A DNA stretch of 64,000 bases from Oscillospiraceae bacterium (lineage in GTDB: Bacteria > Bacillota > Clostridia > Oscillospirales > Oscillospiraceae). Positions 44,096 through 52,402 of the stretch are shown here, piece after piece. Where the stretch lies: assembly GCA_017465745.1 (NCBI GenBank), contig JAFTVM010000094.1, positions 1 to 64,000 on the forward strand, in the 5' to 3' direction. The first letter of the stretch is position 1. Each line of letters starts with the position of its first letter. A model generated the notes under the pieces. It saw only the letters and a list, made by a program, of their open reading frames with translations. It was not told the origin of the DNA and did no database searches. Position numbers and translations under genes: made by a program.

Positions 44096-45834
44096 TGCTT
44101 TGTCGTCACCTTCTTATGCCTTTCGTACATCTTCAGCCATTCGCCCACGATTTCCTCCGTGGTCTGGGCCTGTTCGCCGCACATGGCGACCTTCCAGGCG
44201 TCAATCACAGCGTCGACCGGGTCGATCCGCTGGGTCGTTATGTCTTTGTCAATCTTGATCTCGCCGTAGTTGTTGGAAATGACGCGGGCGTTCAGGATCG
44301 ACCAGACCAGCAGCTCTTCGCCGCGGTTGTATTCCACGTTTCCGGCTTCGATTTCCAGCCGGAAGTCGTCGGTGGGATCGGACAGGGCCTTCGCGCTCTG
44401 GTGAATTTCCAGGCTGTCGTAGCCGGTGGCCTCCAGGTCTTGCAGGAAGGCGGAGGCGTTGTGGGGATCGTAGCAGATCATTCTGACCTTCAGATCGAAG
44501 GCGTCCACCAGGGCCTGAAGGTAGGCCAGCACGTACCGGTAGTCGGTTTTTATGCCGCCCATGGTCTCGGTGACGGTCACCAGCTTCTTCGCGATCCACA
44601 CGTCATACGGGGCAAGGTCGCTGTCGATATGCTCCTGGACGCGCTTCGACGGGATGAAGCTATGGCTATGAATGAAATACTTTTTGACGCCCGCCACCCA
44701 GAACGGGATCACGATCACGATCGTCGTCAAGTCACCGCCGGACGACAGATCCAGGCCCACATAGCACGGCATCCCCTGGAAGTCTGCCAGGCTCCGCTCA
44801 GATGCGCAGCGCTTCAGGGCGTCCGGGTTCTTGATATACAGGGCGTTCGACCATTGCAGCCACTTGTTCAGCTGCTTGACCAGGAAGTCGCGCAGGTCTT
44901 CGCCGCCCATGTCCTTCGCGGTGACCGCGATCGGGATCATGTTCTCCAGTGCTTCCTGGTCATAGGCCAGGGCCGGGTTCGCCTTGATCCAGTTCTCCGG
45001 CAGCCATAGATCGTCGTCCTCGTCCATTTCGGCGATGAAAATAAACTGGCTATCGACGCGGGTGGTGCCCTTCAGGATCGCCTTGCAATGCTCGTATAGC
45101 TTGTAGCAGGGGGCGTTCAGGTTGAAGCCTGCGGTGGTGATCACGCTGATCAGGGCCGACTTCATTTTCTTGATACCGCCCTCCAGCAGCTTGTACATCT
45201 GGTTCGTCAGATGGGCGTGGTACTCGTCGACGATGCCCAGATATGCCCGGTGGCCGTCCAGGCTCTTCGTGTCGCCGGAAATGGCGCGGATTTTGCCGTT
45301 TGTCAGCAGGCAGTCGATCGTGTGGTTGTGATCGTGGACTTTGAAGCACTCCTGGAGATCGGCGTCCGAATTGATGAATTTCTTGATTTCCTCGAAAACA
45401 ATGTCCGCCTGGTCCTGTTTTGTGGCCGTGCAGAAGATCTTCGGGTACTGATAATTGGTAAAATTGCCGTAATAGGCCGCCAGGATGCCGTTCAGGAAGG
45501 ACTTGCCGTTCTGACGGCCCAGCTGTACGTAACTGGTACGATACCGGCGGTACCCGCCCGCCTTCTTCCTCCAGCCGTTCAGGCTGCCCAGGATGAAGCA
45601 CTGGAACGGGTACAGGGTGATCTTCTGGCGCTCTTCGCCCTCTGCTATCTCCAATTCTTCGGCGAAGTCTATGATCTCTTCAGACGCTTCGACGTCGAAG
45701 TAGTAGGCAAACGGGGCGACTTTCGCCGCCTCCAGGTCGTCCAGGTGGCGCTGGCAAGCCATTTTGACGGTCTCACCGGCGACGATCCGCCCCGCCAGCA
45801 CGTCGATCGCGTACTGTGTGCAGCGGTCGGTCAC
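44092..45834 (-). CDS. terL: Terminase large subunit
   Basis: A 580-residue packaging motor. The Walker A-like loop is LGRQNGKSFLNGI, Walker B is YLGIVDEYHAH, and the coupling motif follows at ISVITTAGFN. The C-terminal nuclease domain carries GLDLSSGGDLTTIV and the acidic cluster near MICYDPHNAS. It belongs to the Terminase_1 / YmfN-like group paired with P27-type small subunits. Confidence 0.92.
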   Translation of the reverse strand: MTDRCTQYAIDVLAGRIVAGETVKMACQRHLDDLEAAKVAPFAYYFDVEASEEIIDFAEELEIAEGEERQKITLYPFQCFILGSLNGWRKKAGGYRRYRTSYVQLGRQNGKSFLNGILAAYYGNFTNYQYPKIFCTATKQDQADIVFEEIKKFINSDADLQECFKVHDHNHTIDCLLTNGKIRAISGDTKSLDGHRAYLGIVDEYHAHLTNQMYKLLEGGIKKMKSALISVITTAGFNLNAPCYKLYEHCKAILKGTTRVDSQFIFIAEMDEDDDLWLPENWIKANPALAYDQEALENMIPIAVTAKDMGGEDLRDFLVKQLNKWLQWSNALYIKNPDALKRCASERSLADFQGMPCYVGLDLSSGGDLTTIVIVIPFWVAGVKKYFIHSHSFIPSKRVQEHIDSDLAPYDVWIAKKLVTVTETMGGIKTDYRYVLAYLQALVDAFDLKVRMICYDPHNASAFLQDLEATGYDSLEIHQSAKALSDPTDDFRLEIEAGNVEYNRGEELLVWSILNARVISNNYGEIKIDKDITTQRIDPVDAVIDAWKVAMCGEQAQTTEEIVGEWLKMYERHKKVTTKQ

Positions 45835-46394
45835 GCTTCCACCTTGCCCTTCGCGTATTTCAGGAACTTATTCTCCGGTTTTTCCTCCTTGGCCTTCGGT
45901 GCTACCAGGCGGCAGCGTCCGGCGATCGTCAGGCCGAAGTCCGTGGCGCCCTGGCGGCACTGTTTCCACAGCCGGTCCTGTTGCTGGGTCAGCGCAGCCC
46001 GTTCTTCATTCACGACCATGCGGGCCACGACGATCTTCTCGCCGGTCTCCGGGTCTTCCATAGGCTTGTGATCCGGCCCCAGTTCATACTGGCGTCGTTC
46101 TACCAGCAACGGCATGGCGTCGATCGCTTTGCTGATCGCTATGTAGTCTGATTCCGCTTTGACCAGGCGGGCCAGGGCCTCGCAGTCCAGATTGGTCATT
46201 ATTTTCAGGTCGATCAGCTGGGCAGCCAGTTCTTTGAATCGCTTCTTTTGCTTCGTGTCCAGCCATTTCGGCGGGGCTACGTTGTCGGCGTCCGGGTGAA
46301 GTTCCTGGGCCTCGCGCAGCGCGATCTCCGCCTTCGTCAAATGCTTCTTGCCTTTCGCCACGACCAGGGCGATCGGCTCCTTTTTTCCGGCCAT
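45831..46394 (-). CDS. terS: Terminase small subunit, P27 family
   Basis: A 187-residue protein. PPKWLDTKQKKRFKELAAQL and NLDCEALARLVKAESDYIAI match P27-type small terminases. The start at 46394 has AAGGAGG 9 bases upstream, and a 17-base palindrome lies just before that site. Confidence 0.85.
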   Translation of the reverse strand: MAGKKEPIALVVAKGKKHLTKAEIALREAQELHPDADNVAPPKWLDTKQKKRFKELAAQLIDLKIMTNLDCEALARLVKAESDYIAISKAIDAMPLLVERRQYELGPDHKPMEDPETGEKIVVARMVVNEERAALTQQQDRLWKQCRQGATDFGLTIAGRCRLVAPKAKEEKPENKFLKYAKGKVEA

Positions 46395-46410
46395 TTTCCC
46401 GCCTCCTTCG

Positions 46411-46427
46411 GTGTCAGAATCTGACAC
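46411..46427. promoter_or_regulatory. 17-base perfect palindrome upstream of terS
   Basis: GTGTCAGA-A-TCTGACAC. The same palindrome with T at the centre occurs inside the tal gene at 31967-31983. It may be a binding site near the packaging start or a regulator site. Confidence 0.5.
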
Positions 46428-46446
46428 AGCCCCAGGGGCGGGGGTG

Positions 46447-46953
46447 TCAGGGTTTCCAGTGGGGAGTTTTCTCCACGGAGAAGGGGGGCGCGACTAAACC
46501 GGCGGCCATGAAAACTTTTTCGACTCCCCCCTGGTCTGCGAACCACCTGTCCCGCAGCTCCCGCAGCCGCTTCTGGCAGGCTGCCATGCTCTCCGGGCCA
46601 GCCTTATACAAGGCGGTGACGCGCGTGTGGTTGGCATTGCTCAACGGGATCAGGTTGAACGGGTCCAGCCTCAAATCCCAGGCTTCCTCCAGCTCCACGA
46701 CATGGTGAACTCTGTCCGGTTCGACCACTTCCTGGTCTTCGTAATAGGCCAGTATGTCGACGCCATCGAAGACGTCGATCATGCGCTTTCTCATTACGCG
46801 CCACGCGCGCGAACAATAAAAGGCGGCTGCCGTTTGGCTGCGCTCCTGGCGGTTGTAGATCATGTGTCTGCTGCCATACTTAGCGCGGCAGGCTGGGCAC
46901 ATATCGACGCCTTGCGGGATCGCCTTCCCGCAGCGGCACAAATGCAGCAGCAT
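46447..46953 (-). CDS. HNH endonuclease
   Basis: A 168-residue protein with an N-terminal zinc knuckle (CRCGKAIPQGVDMCPACRAK) and an HNH motif in VHHVVELEEAWDLRLDPFNL continuing to NLIPLSNANHTRV. HNH proteins next to terminases of HK97-like phages assist cos or pac cleavage. Confidence 0.88.
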   Translation of the reverse strand: MLLHLCRCGKAIPQGVDMCPACRAKYGSRHMIYNRQERSQTAAAFYCSRAWRVMRKRMIDVFDGVDILAYYEDQEVVEPDRVHHVVELEEAWDLRLDPFNLIPLSNANHTRVTALYKAGPESMAACQKRLRELRDRWFADQGGVEKVFMAAGLVAPPFSVEKTPHWKP

Positions 46954-47068
46954 CTTATTCTCCTTCCTGGCGGCGGCTGGTTTCTGGGTTCGCGGAGGGT
47001 CTGTCCCTGGGCCTCTTGGCGGCCTTCTGACGGGCTATTTTCTGCCACGTCCGCCAGCCCTCGAAAAC

Positions 47069-47194
47069 AAAAAAAGACAAGCACCGGGTGATTGATTGCT
47101 CTATCACTCGGTGCTTGTCTTGCACGTTTCCTGTCTGATATTCTATCGCCTGGGGCCAGAAAACGCCACCCCAGGTTTTCCCCACGTTTTTACG
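47069..47194 (-). ncRNA. Duplicated 126-nt element, copy B (start of late operon)
   Basis: This copy matches 26603-26728. It lies between the ArpU-like gene and HNH, that is, at the early/late boundary. Here the CCTGGGG...CCCCAGG stem is a perfect 7 bp, a -10-like TAGAAT precedes ATC, and the terminator arms are 47103-47121 and 47074-47092 followed by TTTTTTT. No gene is otherwise needed in 46954-47210. Confidence 0.7.
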
Positions 47195-47210
47195 CTCGGT
47201 TTGCGGCCCC

Positions 47211-47654
47211 TCAATGGCTAATCCCGTTGACGCCGAAAAGCCGCACGGCCATTTGTCGCATGATCTCGTCGCACCATCGGCGGGGGCTGTTTCTCCCGCT
47301 GTTCACGGCGTCGGCGATCTGCTCGTAGGTCTGGCCCCTGATATATCGCCGCTCGAAGGCTTCGACCTTGTAGGAATAGCCGCCAGCAGCAGCCGCCACC
47401 CGGACTGCCGCCAGGGCCTGGTCAATCTCCCCGACCACCAGGGCTGTGTCCTCACGGCTGCGCCGCAGCATATCCAGGATCGCGCCAGAATCTCCGGCGG
47501 GTGCCTCCTGGCTGCCGGGCGTGTCTTTTCCCGCGTATTCACGCAGCAGGCCGTAGTTCTCCATCAGCCGGGTGGTCAGGGCCAGACCCTGGGCGGCGGT
47601 TTCGTTCTTGTCGGCCGATTCGGGCCGGGTTTTGGGGTCGTTTCTGTTTTCCAT
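47211..47654 (-). CDS. ArpU / sigma-like late transcription regulator
   Basis: A 147-residue protein with a sigma region 4-like C-terminal helix-turn-helix: FERRYIRGQTYEQIADAVN and RRWCDEIMRQMAVRLFG. ArpU-type proteins switch on phage late genes. It is the last early gene and lies directly upstream of duplicated element B, its likely target. AAGGAGG precedes the ATG. Confidence 0.7.
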   Translation of the reverse strand: MENRNDPKTRPESADKNETAAQGLALTTRLMENYGLLREYAGKDTPGSQEAPAGDSGAILDMLRRSREDTALVVGEIDQALAAVRVAAAAGGYSYKVEAFERRYIRGQTYEQIADAVNSGRNSPRRWCDEIMRQMAVRLFGVNGISH

Positions 47655-47689
47655 CGTTCACTTCCTCCTTTCGGCCCGGTAGGTCGTTT

Positions 47690-48421
47690 TTACAGACCGG
47701 GCGGCGGATCTCGCCACCATTTGCTTCGCGTGTCCTCGTCGGTTTTGTCTCCCTTGGCCGCCTTTTCCTTCTCCAGCGCGATCCGGCGCTGTGCCTTGTC
47801 GTATGTGCTTTCCTTCACCTCGAAGCAGACAAACTGCCGATTGTGCCGGATCGCAGCGACGGCGGTGGTGCAGCTGCCGCCGAACAGATCGACGGCCAGA
47901 TCGCCTTCCTGGGTGGAATCCAGCAGGCAGCGCTCAATGATCGCCACCGGTTTCTGGGCCGGGTGGATTTTCTCACCGTCGGTACCGGCAGCACCCACAG
48001 AAAAGCCGGGCACCCGCCACACGTTAGTGCCACCACGGCGCAGGCCGGTGTTCTTCGTGCCGTACAGGATAAATTCGTGGGTGTAGCTGTAAAAGCTGCC
48101 AGGGCCTGCTCCCTTGTCCCAGACGATCAGGTTCTTGACCGGCAGGTACTCCGCGAAGATCGGGTAGTAGAAGGCAAACCCACGCCAGTCCATGAAGATG
48201 TAAAACTCTCCGTTCGGCTTCAGGACCCGGTTGATCTCGCGGGCCAGACCTTTCCAGAACGGCCTGGTGATCTCCAGATCAGCGAAGTCGCCGCGGGTTC
48301 CGTCCTGGGTCAGGCCCTGGAAGTACGGGGGGTCTGTGATAATCGCCTGGACGCTGCCGGTCTTGATCCGCTTCAGGCCCTCCAGGCAATCCATGTTGTA
48401 AATTCTATTCTTCTCCAGCAT
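47690..48421 (-). CDS. DNA adenine/cytosine-N4 methyltransferase
   Basis: A 243-residue beta-class methyltransferase. The catalytic DPPY appears in AIITDPPYFQGL. The SAM-binding motif is AVDLFGGSCTTAVAAIRHN, and HPAQKPVAIIERCLL is typical. No partner restriction enzyme is adjacent, so it probably protects phage DNA. A CCCGGT/ACCGGG hairpin lies after its stop. Confidence 0.88.
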   Translation of the reverse strand: MLEKNRIYNMDCLEGLKRIKTGSVQAIITDPPYFQGLTQDGTRGDFADLEITRPFWKGLAREINRVLKPNGEFYIFMDWRGFAFYYPIFAEYLPVKNLIVWDKGAGPGSFYSYTHEFILYGTKNTGLRRGGTNVWRVPGFSVGAAGTDGEKIHPAQKPVAIIERCLLDSTQEGDLAVDLFGGSCTTAVAAIRHNRQFVCFEVKESTYDKAQRRIALEKEKAAKGDKTDEDTRSKWWRDPPPGL

Positions 48422-48650
48422 TTCGTTCTCCTTGCTTCAGCTGCGCGGTGGTGGCCGTGACCACGACCTGGATCACCGCGCGCTGCATTTCTCCGCAGCT
48501 CATGCGGTCGGCGACTGGCGCCCCGCTGGCTTCATCTGCCTCGTCGTACTGAGCGCAGACGGCCTGCACCGGGCATCCCTGGCACAGGCCCGCAGCGCCC
48601 AGGGCATCGAACAGCCAGTCCAGCTCTTCCTGGTTGGCGATCACTACCAC
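48405..48650 (-). CDS. Small Cys-containing phage protein
   Basis: An 81-residue protein with GLCQGCPVQAVCAQYDEADE, a three-cysteine knuckle. Start is GTG 48650 with AAGGAG 8 bases upstream. Function unknown. Confidence 0.55.
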   Translation of the reverse strand: MVVIANQEELDWLFDALGAAGLCQGCPVQAVCAQYDEADEASGAPVADRMSCGEMQRAVIQVVVTATTAQLKQGERNAGEE

Positions 48651-48651
48651 G

Positions 48652-49125
48652 TCATGCGCTCCTTTCCGTCAGATGCAGGGCCATCTTGCGCCAGCTTTCG
48701 GCCTGCCGCTCCGTTTCTGCCAGCTGTTTCTTCAGCCGTTTGATCTCTGCGGTCGGCTGGGGTGCGGGGCCAGCCAGCAGCAGCGACAGCGCCCGCGCCA
48801 TTGCTGCGTTCACGGCTGCCATTTCCCGACTGGTCAAATGCCCGCAATACCGATCCAGGCATTTGACGTCGATGGTCTTGATCTGATTGCACAGGGCGAT
48901 CGACGGCTTCGGGGCGCTGTTGATCTCAACGTGGACATTGTCAGGATCGCGGCGGTCTCTGTTGGTGGTCAGGTACACCACCATGCAGGTGTTATCGCCT
49001 CCCGCGTGAAAGTCGCTGACGATAATGGCCGGGCGGCCGGGGCGCTGCTCGTGCCCCTTTGGTGCCTCCGGCTCGCGGTTGACGTAGTACATATCGCCGC
49101 GGGCGATGTTTTTCGGCTTTGCCAT
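48652..49125 (-). CDS. MazF/PemK-like endoribonuclease
   Basis: A 157-residue protein. Residues 5-110 match the MazF/PemK fold: ARGDMYYVNREP, RPAIIVSDFHAGGDN, MVVYLTTNRDRRDPDNVHVE and CNQIKTIDVKCL. The last 45 residues are an added coiled coil (EIKRLKKQLAETERQAES). No antitoxin-like gene is adjacent. It may act as a host takeover or addiction factor. Confidence 0.8.
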   Translation of the reverse strand: MAKPKNIARGDMYYVNREPEAPKGHEQRPGRPAIIVSDFHAGGDNTCMVVYLTTNRDRRDPDNVHVEINSAPKPSIALCNQIKTIDVKCLDRYCGHLTSREMAAVNAAMARALSLLLAGPAPQPTAEIKRLKKQLAETERQAESWRKMALHLTERSA

Positions 49126-49130
49126 GCTCG

Positions 49131-49327
49131 TCACCATTTCCTTCCATAGCCGTAATGAATCCGGCGCTGCTCGTCGGTCATGCTGCCGACTGTCTTCTTG
49201 TCGATCCATTCCAGCAGGCCGTCACCGGCCAGCATCAGGATCAGACCAGGGACCGATACCATGACGCCCAGGGCGGCCTGGAGGCCCAGATCAGCCAGCG
49301 CCCGGCGGCGGTGATCATCTTCTTCAT
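49131..49327 (-). other. Broken or frameshifted small membrane protein region
   Basis: An ATG with a good GGAGG (49327) opens a 28-codon frame, but the -1 frame encodes a more convincing protein: ADLGLQAALGVMVSVPGLIL, LAGDGLLEWIDKKTVGSMTD, ending at 49131. It may be a frameshifted gene, a programmed frameshift or a non-standard start. Confidence 0.35.
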
Positions 49328-49644
49328 TCCGTTTTGCCTCCGTAGACCGCCACCTCGTTCGGGTTTCCGTTGTAGGCGAAGCTTTTGCTTCTTTGACTGA
49401 TCACACAGGGTTCGACCGACAGGATCGCATAGCCCGGTTTTACGTACTCCTGGTCTGCCAGGATGTGGGTGACCGCCACCATGCAACAGCGACCGGTGTA
49501 TTTCTTCTCGATCTCCGTGACTTCGTTCAGGGCCAGAAAGTCGCCGACATTGAAGTCCCGATCGGTCTTTCTGACTTCATAGGTTTTATTTCCCTGGGTC
49601 AGGGCGTCAAAGTATGGCTTCATGGTCTTCAGTTCGTGGATCAT
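49324..49644 (-). CDS. DUF3850 / ASCH-like protein
   Basis: A 106-residue protein with the DUF3850 signature HELKTMKPYFDALTQGNKTY and EVRKTDRDFNVGDFLALNEV, a PUA-like RNA-binding fold common in phages. Confidence 0.75.
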   Translation of the reverse strand: MIHELKTMKPYFDALTQGNKTYEVRKTDRDFNVGDFLALNEVTEIEKKYTGRCCMVAVTHILADQEYVKPGYAILSVEPCVISQRSKSFAYNGNPNEVAVYGGKTE

Positions 49645-49823
49645 TCGCTCATTTCCTCCATTTCCTCGCACTCCGCATCCAGCGGATCAAGCACTTCCAG
49701 CAATCCGACCGAAGTGTGCAGCACCACAGCAGCCGCCATGGCGATCAGCACGATCGGCGCGCAGATGATGAAGGTCGCCACACGGCCAGCGGTGTCCATG
49801 ATCGTCTCAAAAATTTCTCTCAT
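49641..49823 (-). CDS. Small membrane protein
   Basis: A 60-residue protein with one hydrophobic helix (VATFIICAPIVLIAMAAAVV) and an acidic tail. It overlaps its neighbours by 4 bases on both sides. Function unknown. Confidence 0.5.
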   Translation of the reverse strand: MREIFETIMDTAGRVATFIICAPIVLIAMAAAVVLHTSVGLLEVLDPLDAECEEMEEMSE

Positions 49824-51127
49824 TCGTTCATTCCCTCCAGGCTCCAGGCCGCCACCAGGGCGTCCAGCATTTTCAGGCAGGCGCGGGCCTGCGCTTCTTC
49901 CAGTCCGGCGTTCACGACGCACCAGCGGATCATGTCGATCTGGTCGGCCTCCGTCTCCACGGACTTCTCGACCGCCTCGGCGATCTCGGCCTTGTAGGTG
50001 ACTACCGGCCCCGCCACAGGTTCGGCGGGCTTGGCGTTCTTGTTTCGGTGCATATCGCAGGCGGTGGTTTTGTCCGTCCGATCCATGCAGGTGTCCCAGT
50101 TATCGCAGCTGAAGCACAGGGACGTCAGCGTCTTCGGCTCCGCCTGGGTAACCGGCGCAGCCTTCGCTGCTGCCTTGGCTTCTTCGGCCAATACCTGGCG
50201 ATCCGCTACTTCGCAGCGGAAGGGGCAGGTCTTTCGGTCAGTACACCAGGCACAGCAGCCCGCGCAGCCGATCAGGTCGCCCTTCTTCACGAAGTTCGCC
50301 TTTATCACGCCGTAGTGTTCACAGGGGCCATTGGCGACTTCGCAGTCTCTGGACGCCCAGGGGTTAACGTCGTCCCTCTGCTTCGTGACCGTGGCCTGTT
50401 TTGCTTCGGCGGCGTCCTTGTGGGTGATCTCCACGCCGGTGTCCTGGGAACGCTCGAAGGCGGCGCGCTGGTCGTCTTCGTCCATGCCCGCCAGTTCATA
50501 GGCTGCGGAGAATTTCAGGCCGCCAGTATCCAGCAGGCCCTTCAGCTCCGGGATCAGGTGGGTGGTGATCCGCTCGATCTGGGCGATCTTCGTGGTGGAC
50601 TTGTTCAGGATCGCGGCGATCACGTCGCGCAGACGTCCGCTTGTCAGATCGTACCCCTGGAGCTGTTGGCCGGTGGCCCGCATGGTTTCCAGGGTTGCCT
50701 TCAGCGTGGTGTACTCCTGGAGCTGGTCGCCGATGGATTTCACGCGCTGGCTGTTGGCTGTGATCAGGTCGACGGTCTCTTCCTCCGGCGATCTCTTCGC
50801 CCGGACGTTGCAGGTGGCGACGGAGAACTCAGTGTGCCCGCGGCTGACCAGCAGCTTCAGGGCATCCCATCTGCGCTCACCGCTGACGATCCGGTACTGG
50901 CCGTCAGGGCCGGGATCGTAAACGACCGCAAGATTCTCCAGCAGGCCGGACGCCAGGATCATGCCCGCCAGTTCTTCGATCTCGACGATCGCGTAGAAGT
51001 TGCCCGCGTTGCGGTACAGTTGATCGATCGGGAGGTCCTTTGTTCTGAACTTGCCGGAAGGGCCGGAAGGCTGCGCGCCTTTGCTGGCCGCGTTCAACGT
51101 GTCCAGTATGCTATGTCCTGTTGCCAT
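49820..51127 (-). CDS. parB: ParB-like DNA-binding protein with Cys-rich tail
   Basis: A 435-residue protein. Residues 30-130 form the ParB/Sulfiredoxin-type domain (IVEIEELAGMILASGLLENL, YRIVSGERRWDALKLL). A helix-turn-helix region follows (LRDVIAAILNKSTTKIAQIE). The C-terminal 200 residues contain two cysteine clusters (CAGCCAWCTDRKTCPFRC and CFSCDNWDTC), unusual for ParB. Its start overlaps the ParA stop. It probably segregates an extrachromosomal phage genome or regulates it. Confidence 0.85.
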   Translation of the reverse strand: MATGHSILDTLNAASKGAQPSGPSGKFRTKDLPIDQLYRNAGNFYAIVEIEELAGMILASGLLENLAVVYDPGPDGQYRIVSGERRWDALKLLVSRGHTEFSVATCNVRAKRSPEEETVDLITANSQRVKSIGDQLQEYTTLKATLETMRATGQQLQGYDLTSGRLRDVIAAILNKSTTKIAQIERITTHLIPELKGLLDTGGLKFSAAYELAGMDEDDQRAAFERSQDTGVEITHKDAAEAKQATVTKQRDDVNPWASRDCEVANGPCEHYGVIKANFVKKGDLIGCAGCCAWCTDRKTCPFRCEVADRQVLAEEAKAAAKAAPVTQAEPKTLTSLCFSCDNWDTCMDRTDKTTACDMHRNKNAKPAEPVAGPVVTYKAEIAEAVEKSVETEADQIDMIRWCVVNAGLEEAQARACLKMLDALVAAWSLEGMNE

Positions 51128-51918
51128 TACTTCAGCACCTCCATGATCTCCTTCGCCAGGGCGGCATATTCCCGCGATACCTTGCAGCGGGGGCTGTACG
51201 ATGTGACCGGCTCCTGGTTGATACTGGCCCGCTCCACGATCACCGACCGGCTGACCGTGGTGTCAAACGCCTGGCAGCGGTCGAAGGACTTCAGCCACTT
51301 CTCGAACTGATCGGAGGCGTCGTTGCGGCCCTTCATGGTGAAGAACGACCGCAGCACCAGGGCGTCGGTCAGGCCGTGCAGCTGCTCGATCGTGTCGGCC
51401 ATGTGCCCCAGGGCGGAAGCCTCGAAGCCGCCCATCTTCACCGGCACAACCACCAGATCAGCCGCCACCAGGGCGTTCAGAACGGTCATATCCAGCAACA
51501 GGCCGCAGTCGATGATCACGTAGTCATACAGCCCCTGCACCTCCGGTGTGGACAGGGCTGCCTGAAGCCGACGCACCTGGTCGTTCTCGGTGTCGGTGGC
51601 GATCTCGGTGTTCGTGTCCATCAGGTAACCGTTCGCCGGGATCACGTCCACCCGGTAGAATCCGGTCTTCTTATCACCGAACAGTCTGGACTGCTTCACG
51701 ACGTCTGCCACGGTAACCTCCCCATGGACAGCGGACAGCAGGGCGGCCAGGCCCTTATCCTCCGGGTCTGCCACGCCATACAGGGTGGACAGGTTGCCCT
51801 GCTGGTCGGCATCGATCATCAGGACACGGTGACGCGCAGCCATCAGGCAGCCCAGGGCAGCAGCGGTCGTGGTCTTACCAGCGCCGCCTTTTTCAATCAT
51901 TACAGCGATTATTTTCAT
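51127..51918 (-). CDS. parA: ParA/Soj-type partition ATPase
   Basis: A 263-residue ATPase. The deviant Walker A is EKGGAGKTTTAAALG, followed by RVLMIDADQQGNLSTLYG and DYVIIDCGLLLDM. Paired with ParB. Partition genes are a hallmark of phages or plasmids that also live outside the chromosome. Confidence 0.92.
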   Translation of the reverse strand: MKIIAVMIEKGGAGKTTTAAALGCLMAARHRVLMIDADQQGNLSTLYGVADPEDKGLAALLSAVHGEVTVADVVKQSRLFGDKKTGFYRVDVIPANGYLMDTNTEIATDTENDQVRRLQAALSTPEVQGLYDYVIIDCGLLLDMTVLNALVAADLVVVPVKMGGFEASALGHMADTIEQLHGLTDALVLRSFFTMKGRNDASDQFEKWLKSFDRCQAFDTTVSRSVIVERASINQEPVTSYSPRCKVSREYAALAKEIMEVLK

Positions 51919-51964
51919 ATTTCGGGCACTCCTTCACGTTTTTTCTGTGTTTCTTGTGATTTTT

Positions 51965-52402
51965 TCACTTTCTGCTTTCCAGGGACGGGAAGCCGTACCG
52001 CGCCTTCAGCAGATCGGCGTCTTCGGCCATCTTCTCGAAGGGCTTCAGGTTCATGTATTCCGTCAGCAGGGCGATCGCGGTGTTCGCGCTCCAGACGACC
52101 GCCACAAAGTACCCGGCAGCCTGAAGCCGCCTCAGCCACTTCTTCTGCTCGTCGGACGGGGTGTTCTTGCCGTATTTCATCTCGATCCGCAGGCCGTGGT
52201 AGATGCCCGCCGGGTAGTCCAGGATCAGGTCAGGCACGCCGGACGACAGGCCCATGGACTTCAAGATACCGGCGGCGGCCTTCGACCGTTTGCCCTCGTT
52301 GGGCACGTGGTACAGGTTCTTCAGACCAGGGTATCGGCCCTGGGCGTACTTTGCCCACTCGATCACCGCTTGCTGCTCTGTTGTTTCACTGGCTCCTTGC
52401 AT
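51965..52402 (-). CDS. VRR-NUC domain nuclease
   Basis: A 145-residue protein. YHVPNEGKRSKAAAGILKSM, GVPDLILDYP and GLRIEMKYGKNTPSDEQKKW contain the PD-(D/E)xK core of VRR-NUC (D in VPDL, ExK in EMK). It overlaps the end of the Rep gene by 40 bases. It may resolve replication intermediates. Confidence 0.85.
   Translation of the reverse strand: MQGASETTEQQAVIEWAKYAQGRYPGLKNLYHVPNEGKRSKAAAGILKSMGLSSGVPDLILDYPAGIYHGLRIEMKYGKNTPSDEQKKWLRRLQAAGYFVAVVWSANTAIALLTEYMNLKPFEKMAEDADLLKARYGFPSLESRK

Noticed and set aside
46955..47185. Reading frame starting MGKTWGG through element B
   Set aside because: It runs through the terminator and has no ribosome binding site. The matching frame in element A (MGKSWGG) diverges after the start, so the conservation is at the RNA level.
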